From Mycolicibacterium fallax (lineage in GTDB: Bacteria > Actinomycetota > Actinomycetes > Mycobacteriales > Mycobacteriaceae), in the NCBI RefSeq assembly GCF_010726955.1, contig NZ_AP022603.1, positions 434,001-498,000 of the forward strand: 64,000 nt of DNA, given 5' to 3'. The translations under genes and the position numbers were made by a program. Below, one piece after another: positions 10,444 to 20,300 of this stretch. The notes under the pieces are model-generated. The model was not told where the DNA came from and ran no database searches. It saw only the letters and a program-made list of their open reading frames with translations. The stretch's first letter is position 1. The number at the start of each line of letters is the position of its first letter.

Positions 10444-11649
10444 ATGGGTCTGAGAGGCGAGGCCGCGATCGTCGGCTTCCACGAACTGCCCTGCGTCCGC
10501 AAGCCCACCGGGACCCCCGAGTTCACCATCGAGCAGTGGGCCCGACTGGCCGCCGCCGCGGTCGCCGACGCCGGCCTGTCCGCCACCGACGTCGACGGGC
10601 TGATCACCACCGGGGTCTTCGAATCGGAGATCTTCGTGCCCTCGACGGTGGTGGAGTACCTGGGCATCCCGGTCAACTTCGCCGAGTACGTCGACCTCGG
10701 CGGGGCGTCGGCGGCGGCCATGGTGTGGCGCGCCGCCGCGGCCATCGAACTCGGCGTCTGTCAGGCCGTGCTGTGCGCCATCCCGGCGAACTTCCTCACC
10801 CCGATGCACCCGTCCCGGCCGCCCAACCTCGGCGACGCGATCTTCTACGGCGCGTCCAGCTTCCGCTACGGCTCGCCGCAGGCCGAATTCGAGATCCCCT
10901 ACGGCTACCTCGGCCAGAACGGCCCCTACGCCCAGGTCGCCTCGATGTACGCCGCCGCGCACGGCTACGACGAACGCGCGATGGCCAAGATCGTCGCCGA
11001 CCAGCGGGTCAACGCCAACCACACCCCGGGGGCGGTGTTCGCCGAGGTTCCGGCCACCGTCGAGGACGTGCTGGCCAGCCCGATCATCGCCGCGCCGCTG
11101 CACATGCTGGAGATCGTGATGCCGTGCATGGGCGGCTCGGCCATCCTGGTCACCAACGAGACGCTGGCCCGCCGCAGCCGCAACCGCCCGGTCTGGATCA
11201 AGGGATTCGGGGAGCGGGTGCCCTACAAGTCGCCGATCTACGCGGAGAACCCGCTGGCCACCCCGATGCGCACGGTCGCCCCGGCCGCCTTCGCGATGGC
11301 CGGGCTGACCCCCGCCGACATGGACATGGTGTCGATCTACGACTGCTACACCATCACCGCGCTGCTCACCCTGGAGGACGCCGGCTTCTGCGAGCCCGGC
11401 ACCGGCATGCGGTTCGTCACCGACCACGACCTGACCTTTGCCGGGGACTTCCCGATGAACACCGCCGGCGGCCAGCTCGGCTACGGTCAGCCCGGCAACG
11501 CCGGCGGCATGCACCACGTCTGCGACGCCACCCGCCAGCTGATGGGCCGGGCCGGGGCCACCCAGATCGCCGACTGCGACCGGGCCTTCGTGTCCGGCAA
11601 CGGCGGGGTGCTCAGCGAACAAGAAGCCCTCGTGCTGGAAGGGGATTGA
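10444..11649 (+). CDS. Thiolase-fold lipid-transfer protein (Ltp/SCPx-like)
   Basis: A 401-residue member of the non-decarboxylating thiolase/Ltp group. In this group stand-alone proteins pair with DUF35 proteins and catalyse retro-aldol or thiolytic cleavage of CoA thioesters, as in steroid side-chain degradation (Ltp2). Visible features are the start RGEAAIVGFHELP, VDGLITTG, GGASAAAMVWRAAAAI and the C-terminal GGQLGYGQPGNAGGMHHV and GNGGVLSEQEALVLE. A GGAAGGAGAT lies just before ATG 10444. It is the first gene of a four-gene operon with the DUF35 gene 2 bases downstream. Its substrate is inferred only from this company. Confidence 0.85.
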   Translation: MGLRGEAAIVGFHELPCVRKPTGTPEFTIEQWARLAAAAVADAGLSATDVDGLITTGVFESEIFVPSTVVEYLGIPVNFAEYVDLGGASAAAMVWRAAAAIELGVCQAVLCAIPANFLTPMHPSRPPNLGDAIFYGASSFRYGSPQAEFEIPYGYLGQNGPYAQVASMYAAAHGYDERAMAKIVADQRVNANHTPGAVFAEVPATVEDVLASPIIAAPLHMLEIVMPCMGGSAILVTNETLARRSRNRPVWIKGFGERVPYKSPIYAENPLATPMRTVAPAAFAMAGLTPADMDMVSIYDCYTITALLTLEDAGFCEPGTGMRFVTDHDLTFAGDFPMNTAGGQLGYGQPGNAGGMHHVCDATRQLMGRAGATQIADCDRAFVSGNGGVLSEQEALVLEGD

Positions 11650-11651
11650 CG

Positions 11652-12083
11652 ATGACCGCCGACGCGATGGCCCGGCCGGTGCCGCTGCCCACCCCGGTCA
11701 GCCAACCGTTCTGGGACGGCCTGGCCCGCGGCGAGGTGTGGATCCAATACTCACCCTCGCTGGACCGGTACATCTTCTATCCGCGGGTGCTGGCACCCGG
11801 CACGCTGGCCGACGACCTGCTCTGGCGCCGGATCCCCGGCACCGGCACGCTGGTCAGCTTCACTGTCGCCGCCCGCCCGGTCGCCCCGCAGTTCGCCGAC
11901 GCCGTCCCGCAGCTGCTGGCCGTGGTGGCCTTCGACGAGGGGCCCCGGCTGGCCACCGAACTTGTCGACGTGGACCCGGCCGGCCTGCGGATCGGGATGC
12001 GGCTGCGCCCGGTGTTCGTGGCCCGGCCCGACGACGGCGTGACCCTGCTGCACTTCACCGCCGAGCACGGGCACCCGGCGTGA
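11652..12083 (+). CDS. DUF35 OB-fold protein lacking the zinc-ribbon cysteines
   Basis: A 143-residue partner of the preceding Ltp-like protein. The N-terminal helix (PFWDGLARGEVWIQ) and the OB-fold part (GTGTLVSFTVAARPVAPQF; FDEGPRLATELVD) match DUF35 acyl-CoA-associated proteins. Where most members have a C-x-x-C zinc ribbon, this one reads YSPSLDRYIFYPR, with no cysteine in the whole protein. Known DUF35 partners complete the active site of Ltp aldolases or help acyl-CoA hydratases. It starts 2 bases after the thiolase stop, and its own stop overlaps the next GTG. Confidence 0.85.
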   Translation: MTADAMARPVPLPTPVSQPFWDGLARGEVWIQYSPSLDRYIFYPRVLAPGTLADDLLWRRIPGTGTLVSFTVAARPVAPQFADAVPQLLAVVAFDEGPRLATELVDVDPAGLRIGMRLRPVFVARPDDGVTLLHFTAEHGHPA

Positions 12084-14287
12084 GCATCGCGCTGACCGAC
12101 GAGCAGCAGGCCCTGCACGCGGCGGTCACCGGGTTCGCGGCCCGCCACGCCCCGGCCGGGGACACCCGGGCGAGCTTCGCGGCGATCGCCGAGGGGTCCC
12201 GGCCCGGGTTCTGGGATGCCTTGGTGGACAACGGTTTCCATGCCGTCGCGGTGCCCGAGGAGTTCGGCGGCGCGGGCGCCGGCCCGCTCGAGGCGGCGTG
12301 CGTGGCCGACGCCGCCGGCTACGGCCTGCTGCCCGGACCGCTGCTGCCGACGATGATCGCCGCGGCGCTGGCCGCCGCCGCGAAACCCGGGCCGGCCGCC
12401 GAAGCGCTGCTGGGTGACATCGTCGCCGGCGGGCCGGCCGCCGCGCTCGGCCCGCAGGCCGGTTCGCTGAGGGCCACCCGCGACGGCGACGGCTGGTCAC
12501 TGACCGGCACCGCCGGACCCGAACCCGGCCTGTGCGCCGCGGCCCGCATTCTGGCCGCCGCGACCACCAGCGACGGCCAAACCCGGTGGTTCGTGCTGGC
12601 CGGGGTGCCGGTGACCCCCGCGGCGGGCACCGATCTGACCCGCGACGTGGGCACCCTGCACCTGCACCAGCACCGGGTCGGCGCCGACGCCCTGGTCGAC
12701 GGCCTGGACCCCGACACCGCGCGCGGCATCACCGCGGCCCTGCTGGCCGCCGAGGGCGCCGGCATCGCCCGATGGTGCGCCGAGAATGTCGTGGCACACC
12801 TGAAGACCCGCGAGCAGTTCGGCCGGCCGATCGGGGCCTTCCAGGCGCTGGCGCACCGCGCCGCCGGTCTCTATGTCGACGCCGAGCTGATGGCGGCCGC
12901 GGCCTGGGACGCCGCCCGCGCCGCCGCCCAGAGCCCGCCGCAGCTGGCCGCGGCCGCCGCGGCCGCCGCGATCGTCGTCACCGCCGCGCTGCCGGACCTG
13001 GTGCTCGACGCGCTGACCATGTTCGGTGCCATCGGCTACACCTGGGACCACGATCTGCACCTGTACTGGCGCCGCGCGATCGCGCTGGCGGCCACCGCCG
13101 GACCGGCCGGCCGGTGGGCGGCGGACCTCGGCCGCCCGGACGCCGAGCCGCGGGACTTCCACATCGAATTGCCGCACGTGGAAACCGAATTCCGGGCCGA
13201 GGTGGCCGCGGCGCTGGCCCACGCCGCCACCCTGGGCAACGATATCCCCGGCCGGCAGAGCCCCGAGCACGCCAACCTGCGCTCCGGCGCGCAGCGCGAC
13301 GCGCTGGCCGCGGCCGGCCTGCTGGCCCCGCACCTGCCGCCGCCGTGCGGCCGCGGCGCCTCGGCGGTCGAGCAGCTCATCATCGCCGAGGAGTTCAGCC
13401 GTCATCCCGACGTGGTGCGCTCCTCGCTCGGCATCGCCGAATGGATCCTGCCGACCATCTTGACCTTCGGCTCCGAGGCGCAGCGGCAGCGCTTCGCCGA
13501 GCCGATCCTGCGCGGCAGCCACGCCTGGTGTCAGCTGTTCTCCGAACCCGGCGCCGGCTCGGACCTGGCCGCGCTGTCCACCCGCGCCGAGCGGGTCGAC
13601 GGCGGCTGGCGGATCAACGGCCAGAAGGTGTGGACGTCTTCGGCGCAGCAGGCCGACTTCGGCGCCCTGCTGGCGCGCACCGACCCCGAGGCCCGCAAAC
13701 ACCGGGGCATCGGCTACTTCCTGCTGGACATGTCCACCCCGGGCATCACCGTGCGGCCGCTGCGGACCGCAGGGGGCCCCGCGCACTTCAACGAGGTGTT
13801 CCTCGACGACGTGTTCATCCCGGACGACATGCTGGTCGCCGGGCCGGGGGAGGGCTGGTCGCTGGCGCTGGCCACGATGGCCAACGAGCGCGCCGCGATC
13901 AGCGGGTACCTGCACGACGACCGGGAATCGGTGCTGCGCGAAGTGCTGGCCGGGGCACCGAGCGCCGACGGCATCCGGGTGCTCGGCGAGATCCGCGCCG
14001 CCACCAACGCGATCTCCGCGCTGAACCTGCGGGAGACCCTGAGCCGACTGTCCGGCCACGGCCCGGGCACCGCGACCAGCGTCGCCAAGGTGGCCACCGG
14101 CCGGGTGCTGCGCCGGATCGGCACCGCCGCAATGGAATTCACCGGCCGCGCGGCGCTGCTGGACACCGGCGGGGACACCGCCGTCGAGCACACCTTCCAG
14201 CTGCCCGCCGAACTGATCGGCGGGGGCACCATGGAGATCCAGCTCAACATCATCGCCACCATGATTCTGGGTCTGCCGCGCGGATGA
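12080..14287 (+). CDS. Double-length acyl-CoA dehydrogenase (FadE34-type fusion)
   Basis: A 735-residue protein made of two fused acyl-CoA dehydrogenase units, with the junction near residue 360. Unit 1 has SIALTDEQQALHAAV, FGGAGAGPLEAACV and LKTREQFGRPIGAFQALAHR. Unit 2 has FSEPGAGSDLAALSTRAE, GQKVWTSSAQ, NERAAISGY and a C-terminal GGGTMEIQLNIIA. Such fusions (FadE34, FadE22 class) are known in mycobacteria; FadE34 acts on steroid side-chain CoA esters. It starts with GTG in a 4-base GTGA overlap with the DUF35 gene, and its stop lies in the ATGA of the TetR gene, so translation is probably coupled. Confidence 0.88.
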   Translation: MSIALTDEQQALHAAVTGFAARHAPAGDTRASFAAIAEGSRPGFWDALVDNGFHAVAVPEEFGGAGAGPLEAACVADAAGYGLLPGPLLPTMIAAALAAAAKPGPAAEALLGDIVAGGPAAALGPQAGSLRATRDGDGWSLTGTAGPEPGLCAAARILAAATTSDGQTRWFVLAGVPVTPAAGTDLTRDVGTLHLHQHRVGADALVDGLDPDTARGITAALLAAEGAGIARWCAENVVAHLKTREQFGRPIGAFQALAHRAAGLYVDAELMAAAAWDAARAAAQSPPQLAAAAAAAAIVVTAALPDLVLDALTMFGAIGYTWDHDLHLYWRRAIALAATAGPAGRWAADLGRPDAEPRDFHIELPHVETEFRAEVAAALAHAATLGNDIPGRQSPEHANLRSGAQRDALAAAGLLAPHLPPPCGRGASAVEQLIIAEEFSRHPDVVRSSLGIAEWILPTILTFGSEAQRQRFAEPILRGSHAWCQLFSEPGAGSDLAALSTRAERVDGGWRINGQKVWTSSAQQADFGALLARTDPEARKHRGIGYFLLDMSTPGITVRPLRTAGGPAHFNEVFLDDVFIPDDMLVAGPGEGWSLALATMANERAAISGYLHDDRESVLREVLAGAPSADGIRVLGEIRAATNAISALNLRETLSRLSGHGPGTATSVAKVATGRVLRRIGTAAMEFTGRAALLDTGGDTAVEHTFQLPAELIGGGTMEIQLNIIATMILGLPRG

Positions 14288-14853
14288 ACACCGCCGCGGA
14301 ACCGGAGTACAAGCAGGCCCGCCGCGAACGCATCATCGCCGCGGCGAATGCCGCGCTGCGCGAGCACGACTACGAGCAGATCCAGATGCGCGACGTCGCC
14401 GAACGCGCCGACGTCGCGCTGGGCACGGTGTACCGCTACTTCAGCTCCAAGGAACACGTCTACGCCGCGGTGCTGATGGGCTGGGCCGAGCCGGTCTTCG
14501 GTGACACCGCCGCCGACGGGCGGCCGGCCGAGCAGCGGGTCCGCGACACCGTGCGCGCCATCATCGCCGGCTTCGAGCGCCGCCCCGGGTTCTTCAAGGT
14601 CTGCCTGCTGCTGCAGAACACCACCGACCACAACGCCGCGCAGGTGATGGCCGCCTTCGCCGACCTGGCCCAGGAACGGCTGGCCGCCGACTTCGCCGTG
14701 CTGGGCCGGCGGGCGGCGCTGGACACCGCGCTGATGCTGTGGGGGATCGTCAACTCCATGCTGACCGCCACCCTGCTGCGCGGCTATCCGATCGCCGACG
14801 CCTACCGGGTCACCGACGCGTTCGTCGACCTGGTCGCCCCGCGGCTCGGTTAG
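14284..14853 (+). CDS. TetR-family regulator (KstR-like)
   Basis: A 189-residue repressor-type protein. The N-terminal helix-turn-helix is clear (RRERIIAAANAALREHDYEQ, then MRDVAERADVALGTVYRYFSSKEHVYAAVL), and the variable C-terminal ligand domain follows. The HTH wording is close to KstR-type regulators of sterol and acyl-CoA genes; I infer that it binds an acyl-CoA made or consumed by this operon and acts at the palindrome 10388-10408. It overlaps the dehydrogenase gene by ATGA. Its stop shares TTAG with moaA on the other strand. Confidence 0.85.
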   Translation: MNTAAEPEYKQARRERIIAAANAALREHDYEQIQMRDVAERADVALGTVYRYFSSKEHVYAAVLMGWAEPVFGDTAADGRPAEQRVRDTVRAIIAGFERRPGFFKVCLLLQNTTDHNAAQVMAAFADLAQERLAADFAVLGRRAALDTALMLWGIVNSMLTATLLRGYPIADAYRVTDAFVDLVAPRLG

Positions 14854-15908
14854 CCGCCGATCGCGTTCATCCCGCGGGCCGGCTGCAGGAACGCCGGGTC
14901 GTTGATCGCGTGCCCGGGCAGCTTGGCCCACACGCAGCGACGCAGCGTCGCCTCGATCGCGGCGTCGGCCGGCGCCCCCGAGCGCAGCGCGGGCAGCAGG
15001 TCGAACTCCCCGGTGGAGAACAGGCAGTTGCGCAGCTGACCGTCGGCGGTCAGCCGCAGCCGGTCGCAGTCGCCGCAGAACGGCGCGGTCACCGCCGCGA
15101 TCACCCCGACCGCCGCCGGCCCGTCGTCGAGCAGCCAGCGTTCGGCCGGTGCGCCGTGCCGGCCGGGCAGCGGGGTCAGGCTCCACCGGGCGGCCAGCGC
15201 GGTCAGGATCTCCTCGCGGGTGACCATCGCCGCGCGATCCCAGGTGTGCCCGGCATCCAGCGGCATCTGTTCGATGAACCGCATCTCGGCGCCGTGCGCC
15301 ACCGCGAACTCGACCAGGTCGGCGAGCTCGTCGTCGTTGATCCCGCGCATCGCAACGGCGTTGAGCTTGAGCGGCCGCAACCCGGACCGGGCGGCCGCCG
15401 CGATGCCGCGGCGGACCTCGGCCAGCCGGTCACGGCGGGTCAGCGCGGCGAACCGGTCGCGGCGCAGCGTGTCGATGCTGATGTTGAGCCGGCGCAGGCC
15501 CGCGGCGAGCAGCTCCTCGAGCAGGCCCGGCAGCGCGATTCCGTTGGTGGTCATGGCGACCTCGACCGGCCCGTCGGGCCCGCGCAGCGCCGCCAGCGCC
15601 GCGACCACCTCGACGATGTCGGGGCGCAGCAGCGGCTCACCCCCGGTCAGCCGGAACGTGCTGATCCCGATGCTCGCGGCCACCCGGGCCACCGCGGTGA
15701 TCTCGGCGACCGACAGGATCGAGGTCCGGGCCAGCCACTGGTTGCCCTGCTCGGGCATGCAATAACTGCAGCGCAGCGAACAGCGGTCGGTCAGCGAGAT
15801 CCGCAGGTCGCGGTGCACCCGGCCGTGGGTGTCGACCAGCGCGCCGTCGGCCGGCGGCGCCGACGCGGCCGGCGACCGGCGGCCGAGGGCGAGCGGGATC
15901 GCGGTCAT
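14850..15908 (-). CDS. moaA: MoaA, GTP 3',8-cyclase
   Basis: This radical-SAM enzyme performs the first step of molybdenum-cofactor synthesis with MoaC, turning GTP into cyclic pyranopterin monophosphate. The 352 residues carry the N-terminal cluster motif C43-x3-C47-x2-C50, the SAM-binding GGEPLLRPD, the C-terminal cluster C278-x2-C281-x13-C295 and the conserved terminal Gly-Gly. It begins 3 bases after the narK stop, so narK and moaA form an operon. An AGGAG abuts the ATG directly, closer than usual, so a start slightly downstream is possible. Confidence 0.95.
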   Translation of the reverse strand: MTAIPLALGRRSPAASAPPADGALVDTHGRVHRDLRISLTDRCSLRCSYCMPEQGNQWLARTSILSVAEITAVARVAASIGISTFRLTGGEPLLRPDIVEVVAALAALRGPDGPVEVAMTTNGIALPGLLEELLAAGLRRLNISIDTLRRDRFAALTRRDRLAEVRRGIAAAARSGLRPLKLNAVAMRGINDDELADLVEFAVAHGAEMRFIEQMPLDAGHTWDRAAMVTREEILTALAARWSLTPLPGRHGAPAERWLLDDGPAAVGVIAAVTAPFCGDCDRLRLTADGQLRNCLFSTGEFDLLPALRSGAPADAAIEATLRRCVWAKLPGHAINDPAFLQPARGMNAIGG

Positions 15909-15911
15909 CTC

Positions 15912-17162
15912 CTACAGTCTGGCATCCGGGGCGGGGCGCTGCCCGACGTCCTTGAGCATGCCCGCCACGATCAGCGCGAACGTGCCGAGCAGCACCAGCA
16001 GCCACAGTCCGATCCAGTAGGAGTTGCTGGCCGGGTGGTAGGCCGCGCCCATGACCAGCGGCGGGAAGTATCCGCCGAGCCCGCCGGCGGCGGCGACCAC
16101 GCCGCTGACCGCGCCGACCTTGTCCTTCGGCGTCGAGGGCCCGACCCAGGCGAACACCGCGCCCATGCCCAGGCCCATCATCGCGGCCATCACGATGAAG
16201 GCGGCACCGGTGACGATGCCCTCGGGCGGCTCCTGCCCGACGACATAGCCCAGCGACACGATGCCGCCCAGCGACACCAGGGTGATGATCTTCGGGCCGA
16301 ACCGGTCGGCCAGCACACCGCCGATCGGCCGGGCGATCACCGCGGCGGCCACGAACAGTGCGGTGCGGGTGCCGGCCCCGATGGCGTCGACCTGGTCCGG
16401 GTAGATGGTGGTGAGGTACTTGGGCAGGAACGTCGAGAACGCCACGAACCCGCCGAACACGATGCTGTAGAGGAACGACATCTCCCAGGTCACCGGCAAC
16501 TTCAGCGCGCCGACCACCTTCGGCACCAGCTTGTCCCGGCTCGGCGCCCAGCCCGGTGAGTCGCGCATGAACACCCAGACCAGCACCGCCATCGCGACCA
16601 GGGTGCCCGCGATGATCAGGTGGGTGGGCAGGTAACCGACCCGGTCGGCCAGCCGCGGGGTGGCGAACGCCGAGACCCCGGTGCCGATCATGCCCATACC
16701 GAACACGCCGGTGGCGAAGCCGCGGCGCGACGGCGGATACCAGGCGCCGGAGAACGGGATGCCGACGGCGAAGATGGTGCCGGCAATGCCGAGACAGAAC
16801 CCGGCCAGGATCAGCAGCGGGAAGCTGTTCAGCTCGCCGGCCAGCGCGACCAGCAGCACCGCCGGGGCGGACAGCAGCAGGATCGCGGTGAACATGATCC
16901 GGCCGCCGAGCCGGTCGGTGAGGGCGCCGGTGATGATCCGGCCCAGCGCGCCGACCAGCACCGGAGTGGCCAGCATCAGCGAGATCTGCCCCTCGCCGAG
17001 GTTCATCTCGGTGTTGTAGACGTGCTGCAGCGGTCCGATCGCCATCCAGGCCCAGAACCCGACGGTTGAGGCAACGGTGGCGAGCAGCACCTGCGGAAAG
17101 GCACCCGCGAAACGTTCCGCATCTGCGGGGCTTGCTGCGGTGCGTGCGCGATCGCCGGTCAT
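15912..17162 (-). CDS. narK: NarK, nitrate/nitrite transporter (major facilitator superfamily)
   Basis: A 416-residue transporter with about twelve membrane segments. It shows the NarK signatures: VGFWAWMAIGPLQ in helix 1, the MFS loop GALTDRLGGR, GIAGTIFAVGIPFSGAWYP with the nitrate-signature glycines, and GGLGGYFPPLVMGAAY in the second half. It would import nitrate or exchange it for nitrite. It is divergent from narG and followed by moaA after 3 bases. Start ATG 17162 fits a leaderless promoter with TACGCT 8 bases upstream. Confidence 0.95.
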   Translation of the reverse strand: MTGDRARTAASPADAERFAGAFPQVLLATVASTVGFWAWMAIGPLQHVYNTEMNLGEGQISLMLATPVLVGALGRIITGALTDRLGGRIMFTAILLLSAPAVLLVALAGELNSFPLLILAGFCLGIAGTIFAVGIPFSGAWYPPSRRGFATGVFGMGMIGTGVSAFATPRLADRVGYLPTHLIIAGTLVAMAVLVWVFMRDSPGWAPSRDKLVPKVVGALKLPVTWEMSFLYSIVFGGFVAFSTFLPKYLTTIYPDQVDAIGAGTRTALFVAAAVIARPIGGVLADRFGPKIITLVSLGGIVSLGYVVGQEPPEGIVTGAAFIVMAAMMGLGMGAVFAWVGPSTPKDKVGAVSGVVAAAGGLGGYFPPLVMGAAYHPASNSYWIGLWLLVLLGTFALIVAGMLKDVGQRPAPDARL

Positions 17163-17170
17163 GCTGGGCG

Positions 17171-17176
17171 AGCGTA
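17171..17176 (-). promoter_or_regulatory. Leaderless -10 hexamer TACGCT of narK
   Basis: Read on the minus strand, TACGCT ends 8 bases before the narK ATG. No Shine-Dalgarno sequence is seen. Confidence 0.4.
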
Positions 17177-17204
17177 GTCGTCAAATCGGCTGGCCGATAA
17201 GCGA

Positions 17205-17229
17205 TTAGCACTCTTGGCGGCCGGGAGTG
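17205..17229. promoter_or_regulatory. CIRCE-like inverted repeat in the narK/narG intergenic region
   Basis: TTAGCACTC (17205-17213) equals a full left half of the HrcA operator CIRCE. The right side has GAGTG (17225-17229) but continues GTTGC-like rather than CTAA, and the spacer is 11 instead of 9 bases. It lies in the 172-base divergent promoter region. It may be an operator for another regulator. Confidence 0.3.
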
Positions 17230-17334
17230 TTGCGGTATGCAAGTAAGTGCAACCTTGCTTGTGGGGTGTGGGCCGAGAGAGCAGGATGACCGGCATCCGG
17301 AGTACGGCTGCCCGGATGGGAGAGGGGGCAGGCA

Positions 17335-20300
17335 ATGACCCGCGGCAACGGCGCCGAGGTCGGTCCCGCGACAGACGGCCCGCTGGCCGACGCATTGCTG
17401 AGCATGGGTCGATTCCTGCGTCCGGGCACGGTCTCTGAGGACCTGCGCACGGTGTACCTGGAGGGTGGCCGCGCCGGCGACGCCTTCTACCGCGACCGCT
17501 GGTCGCACGACAAGGTGGTGCGGTCCACCCACGGCGTCAACTGCACCGGGTCGTGTTCCTGGAAGGTGTACGTCAAGGACGGCATCATCACCTGGGAGAC
17601 CCAGCAGACCGACTACCCGTCGGTGGGTCCGGACTCCCCGGAGTACGAGCCGCGCGGCTGCCCCCGCGGCGCCGCGTTCAGTTGGTACACCTATTCGCCG
17701 ACCCGGGTGCGCTACCCCTACATCCGCGACGTGCTGGCCCGGTTGTGGCGCGAGGCCAAGGCGCAGCACCCCGATCCGGTCGACGCCTGGGCGTCGATCG
17801 TGACGGACCCGGACAAGGCCCGCGCCTACAAGCGGGCCCGCGGCAAGGGCGGGCTGATCCGCACCAGTTGGGACGAGGCGCTGGAGATCGCCGCCGCCGC
17901 GCACGTGCACACGGTGGCCACCTACGGCCCCGACCGGATCGCCGGCTTCTCGCCGATCCCGGCCATGTCGATGGTCTCGCACGGCGCGGGCGCGCGCTTC
18001 CTGAACCTGCTCGGCGGCACCATGCTGTCGTTCTACGACTGGTACGCCGACCTGCCGGTGGCCAGCCCGCAGGTGTTCGGCGACCAGACCGACGTGCCGG
18101 AGTCCGCGGACTGGTGGAACGCCGGCTACCTGATCATGTGGGGCTCCAACGTGCCGGTGACCCGCACCCCGGACGCGCACTTCATGGCCGAGGCCCGCTA
18201 CCGCGGCCAGAAGGTCGTCACGGTGTCCCCGGACTACACCGACAACACCAAGTTCGCCGACGAATGGGTCGCCCCGCACCCGGGCACCGACGCCGCCGTC
18301 GCGCTGGCCATGGGGCACGTCATCCTGCGCGAGCACTTCGTGCAGCAGCGCACCGAGGCCTTCGAGGACTACCAGCGCCGCTTCACCGACGCGCCGTTTC
18401 TGATCACGCTGGAACCGCACGGCGACACCCTGGTGCCCGGCAAGTTCCTCACCGCCGCCGACCTGGACGGCCCGGCGTCGCGGCAGGGCAACGCCGAGTT
18501 CAAGCCGGTGCTGCTCGACGCCGACGGCACCCCGGTGGTGCCCAACGGCTCACTGGGACACCGATTTTCCGCCGAGGACGAGGGCCGCTGGAACCTCGAC
18601 CTCGGCCAGGTGAGCCCGCCGCTGTCGATCGCCGACCTGCCGGATTGGTCCGGGCAGGCCGCCGAGATCGCCCTGCCGCGCTTCGACCTGGACCCCGCGC
18701 CCGGCCAGGAGCACGCCGGCGGCTCGGGCACGGTGCGCCGCGGCGTTCCGGTGGCCACGGTGGCCGGCCGCACCGTCACCACCGTCTTCGACCTGATGCT
18801 GGCCCAGTACGGCGTCGGCCGCGACGGCCTGCCCGGCCAGTGGCCGACCGGCTACGACGACGACAGCACCCCGGGCACCCCGGCCTGGCAGCAGCAGCAC
18901 ACCTCGGTGCCGGCCGCCCAGGTCACCCGGATCGCCCGCGAGTTCGCCGACAACGCCCGGCGCTCCGGCGGCCGCTCGATGATCCTGATGGGCGCCGGGG
19001 CCAACCACTGGTTCCACTCCGACACCATCTACCGCACCTTCCTGGCGCTGACCACCCTGACCGGTTGCCAGGGCCGCAACGGCGGCGGCTGGGCGCACTA
19101 CGTCGGGCAGGAGAAGGTCCGCCCGATCACCGGCTACCAGCAGTACGCGGCCGCCGCGGACTGGAATCGGCCGCCGCGGTTCAACATCGGCACCGCGTTC
19201 TGGTACATCGCCACCGACCAGTGGCGCTACGACGGGCTGCCCGCCGACGCGCTGGCCTCCCCGCTGAGCCGGGACATGTTCGCCGGCCGCACCACCGCCG
19301 ACTGCCTGGTCGAATCGGTCAAACGCGGCTGGATGCCGAGCTACCCGACCTTCAACCGCAACCCGCTGCAACTGTGCGAGGAGGCCGACGCGCTCGGCAA
19401 GGACCCGGCCCAGCACGTGGTGGACAGCCTGACCGACGGCTCGCTGCGCTACGCCGTCGAAGATCCCGACGCCCCGGAGAACTTCCCGCGGATCGCGCTG
19501 ATCTGGCGGGCCAACATCCTGGGCTCCTCGGGCAAGGGCAACGAGTACTTCCTCAAGCACCTGCTGGGTGCGGACTCCGCGGTCCGGGCACCGCAGACCC
19601 CGCCGGAGTCGCGGCCCACCGACATGGTGTGGCGCGATGAGGCCCCCGAGGGCAAGCTCGACCTGCTGCTGACCGCGGACTTCCGGATGACCAGCACCAC
19701 GCTGTTCTCCGACCTGGTGATGCCGGCGGCGACCTGGTACGAGAAGCACGACCTGTCCTCCACGGACATGCACCCGTTCGTGCACTCGTTCAACCCGGCG
19801 ATCAACCCACCGTGGCAGACCAAGACCGACTACGAAATGTTCGGTCTGCTGGCCGAGCGGTTCAGCCGGTACGCCGCCGGGCACCTGGGCGTGCGCCGCG
19901 ACCTGGTCGCCACCCCGCTGCAGCACGACACCCCCGACGTTTTGGCCACCCCGCACGGCCGGGTCGTCGACGCGCCGCTCAAGCCGGGCGTGACGATGCC
20001 GAAACTCACTGTGGTGGAACGGGACTACCCGATGCTGGGGGAGCGCTGGAAGACCCTGGGCCCGCTGGTCGGCACGCTCGGCCTGGTCACCAAGGGCATC
20101 AAATACAGCTACGAACCGGAACTGCAGCGGCTGGCCGGGCTCAACGGCACGGTCGACTCCGGCCCGTATGCCGGCAGCGTGCGACTGGACACCGACCGGC
20201 GGGTCTGCGAGGTGATCCTGGCCCTGTCGGGCACCACCAACGGCCGCGTCGCGGTGCACGGCTTCCGCGAGCTGGAGCGCCACACCGGCCAGCAGCTGGC

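Noticed and set aside
12497..14191. A 564-codon open frame on the minus strand opposite the acyl-CoA dehydrogenase gene
   Set aside because: It is a GC-rich shadow frame with low-complexity Arg/Gly/Gln composition and no motif; the plus-strand gene is well supported.
17163..17334. A DosR box upstream of narK or narG
   Set aside because: No GGGACTWWAGTCCC-like sequence is present in the 172-base interval.
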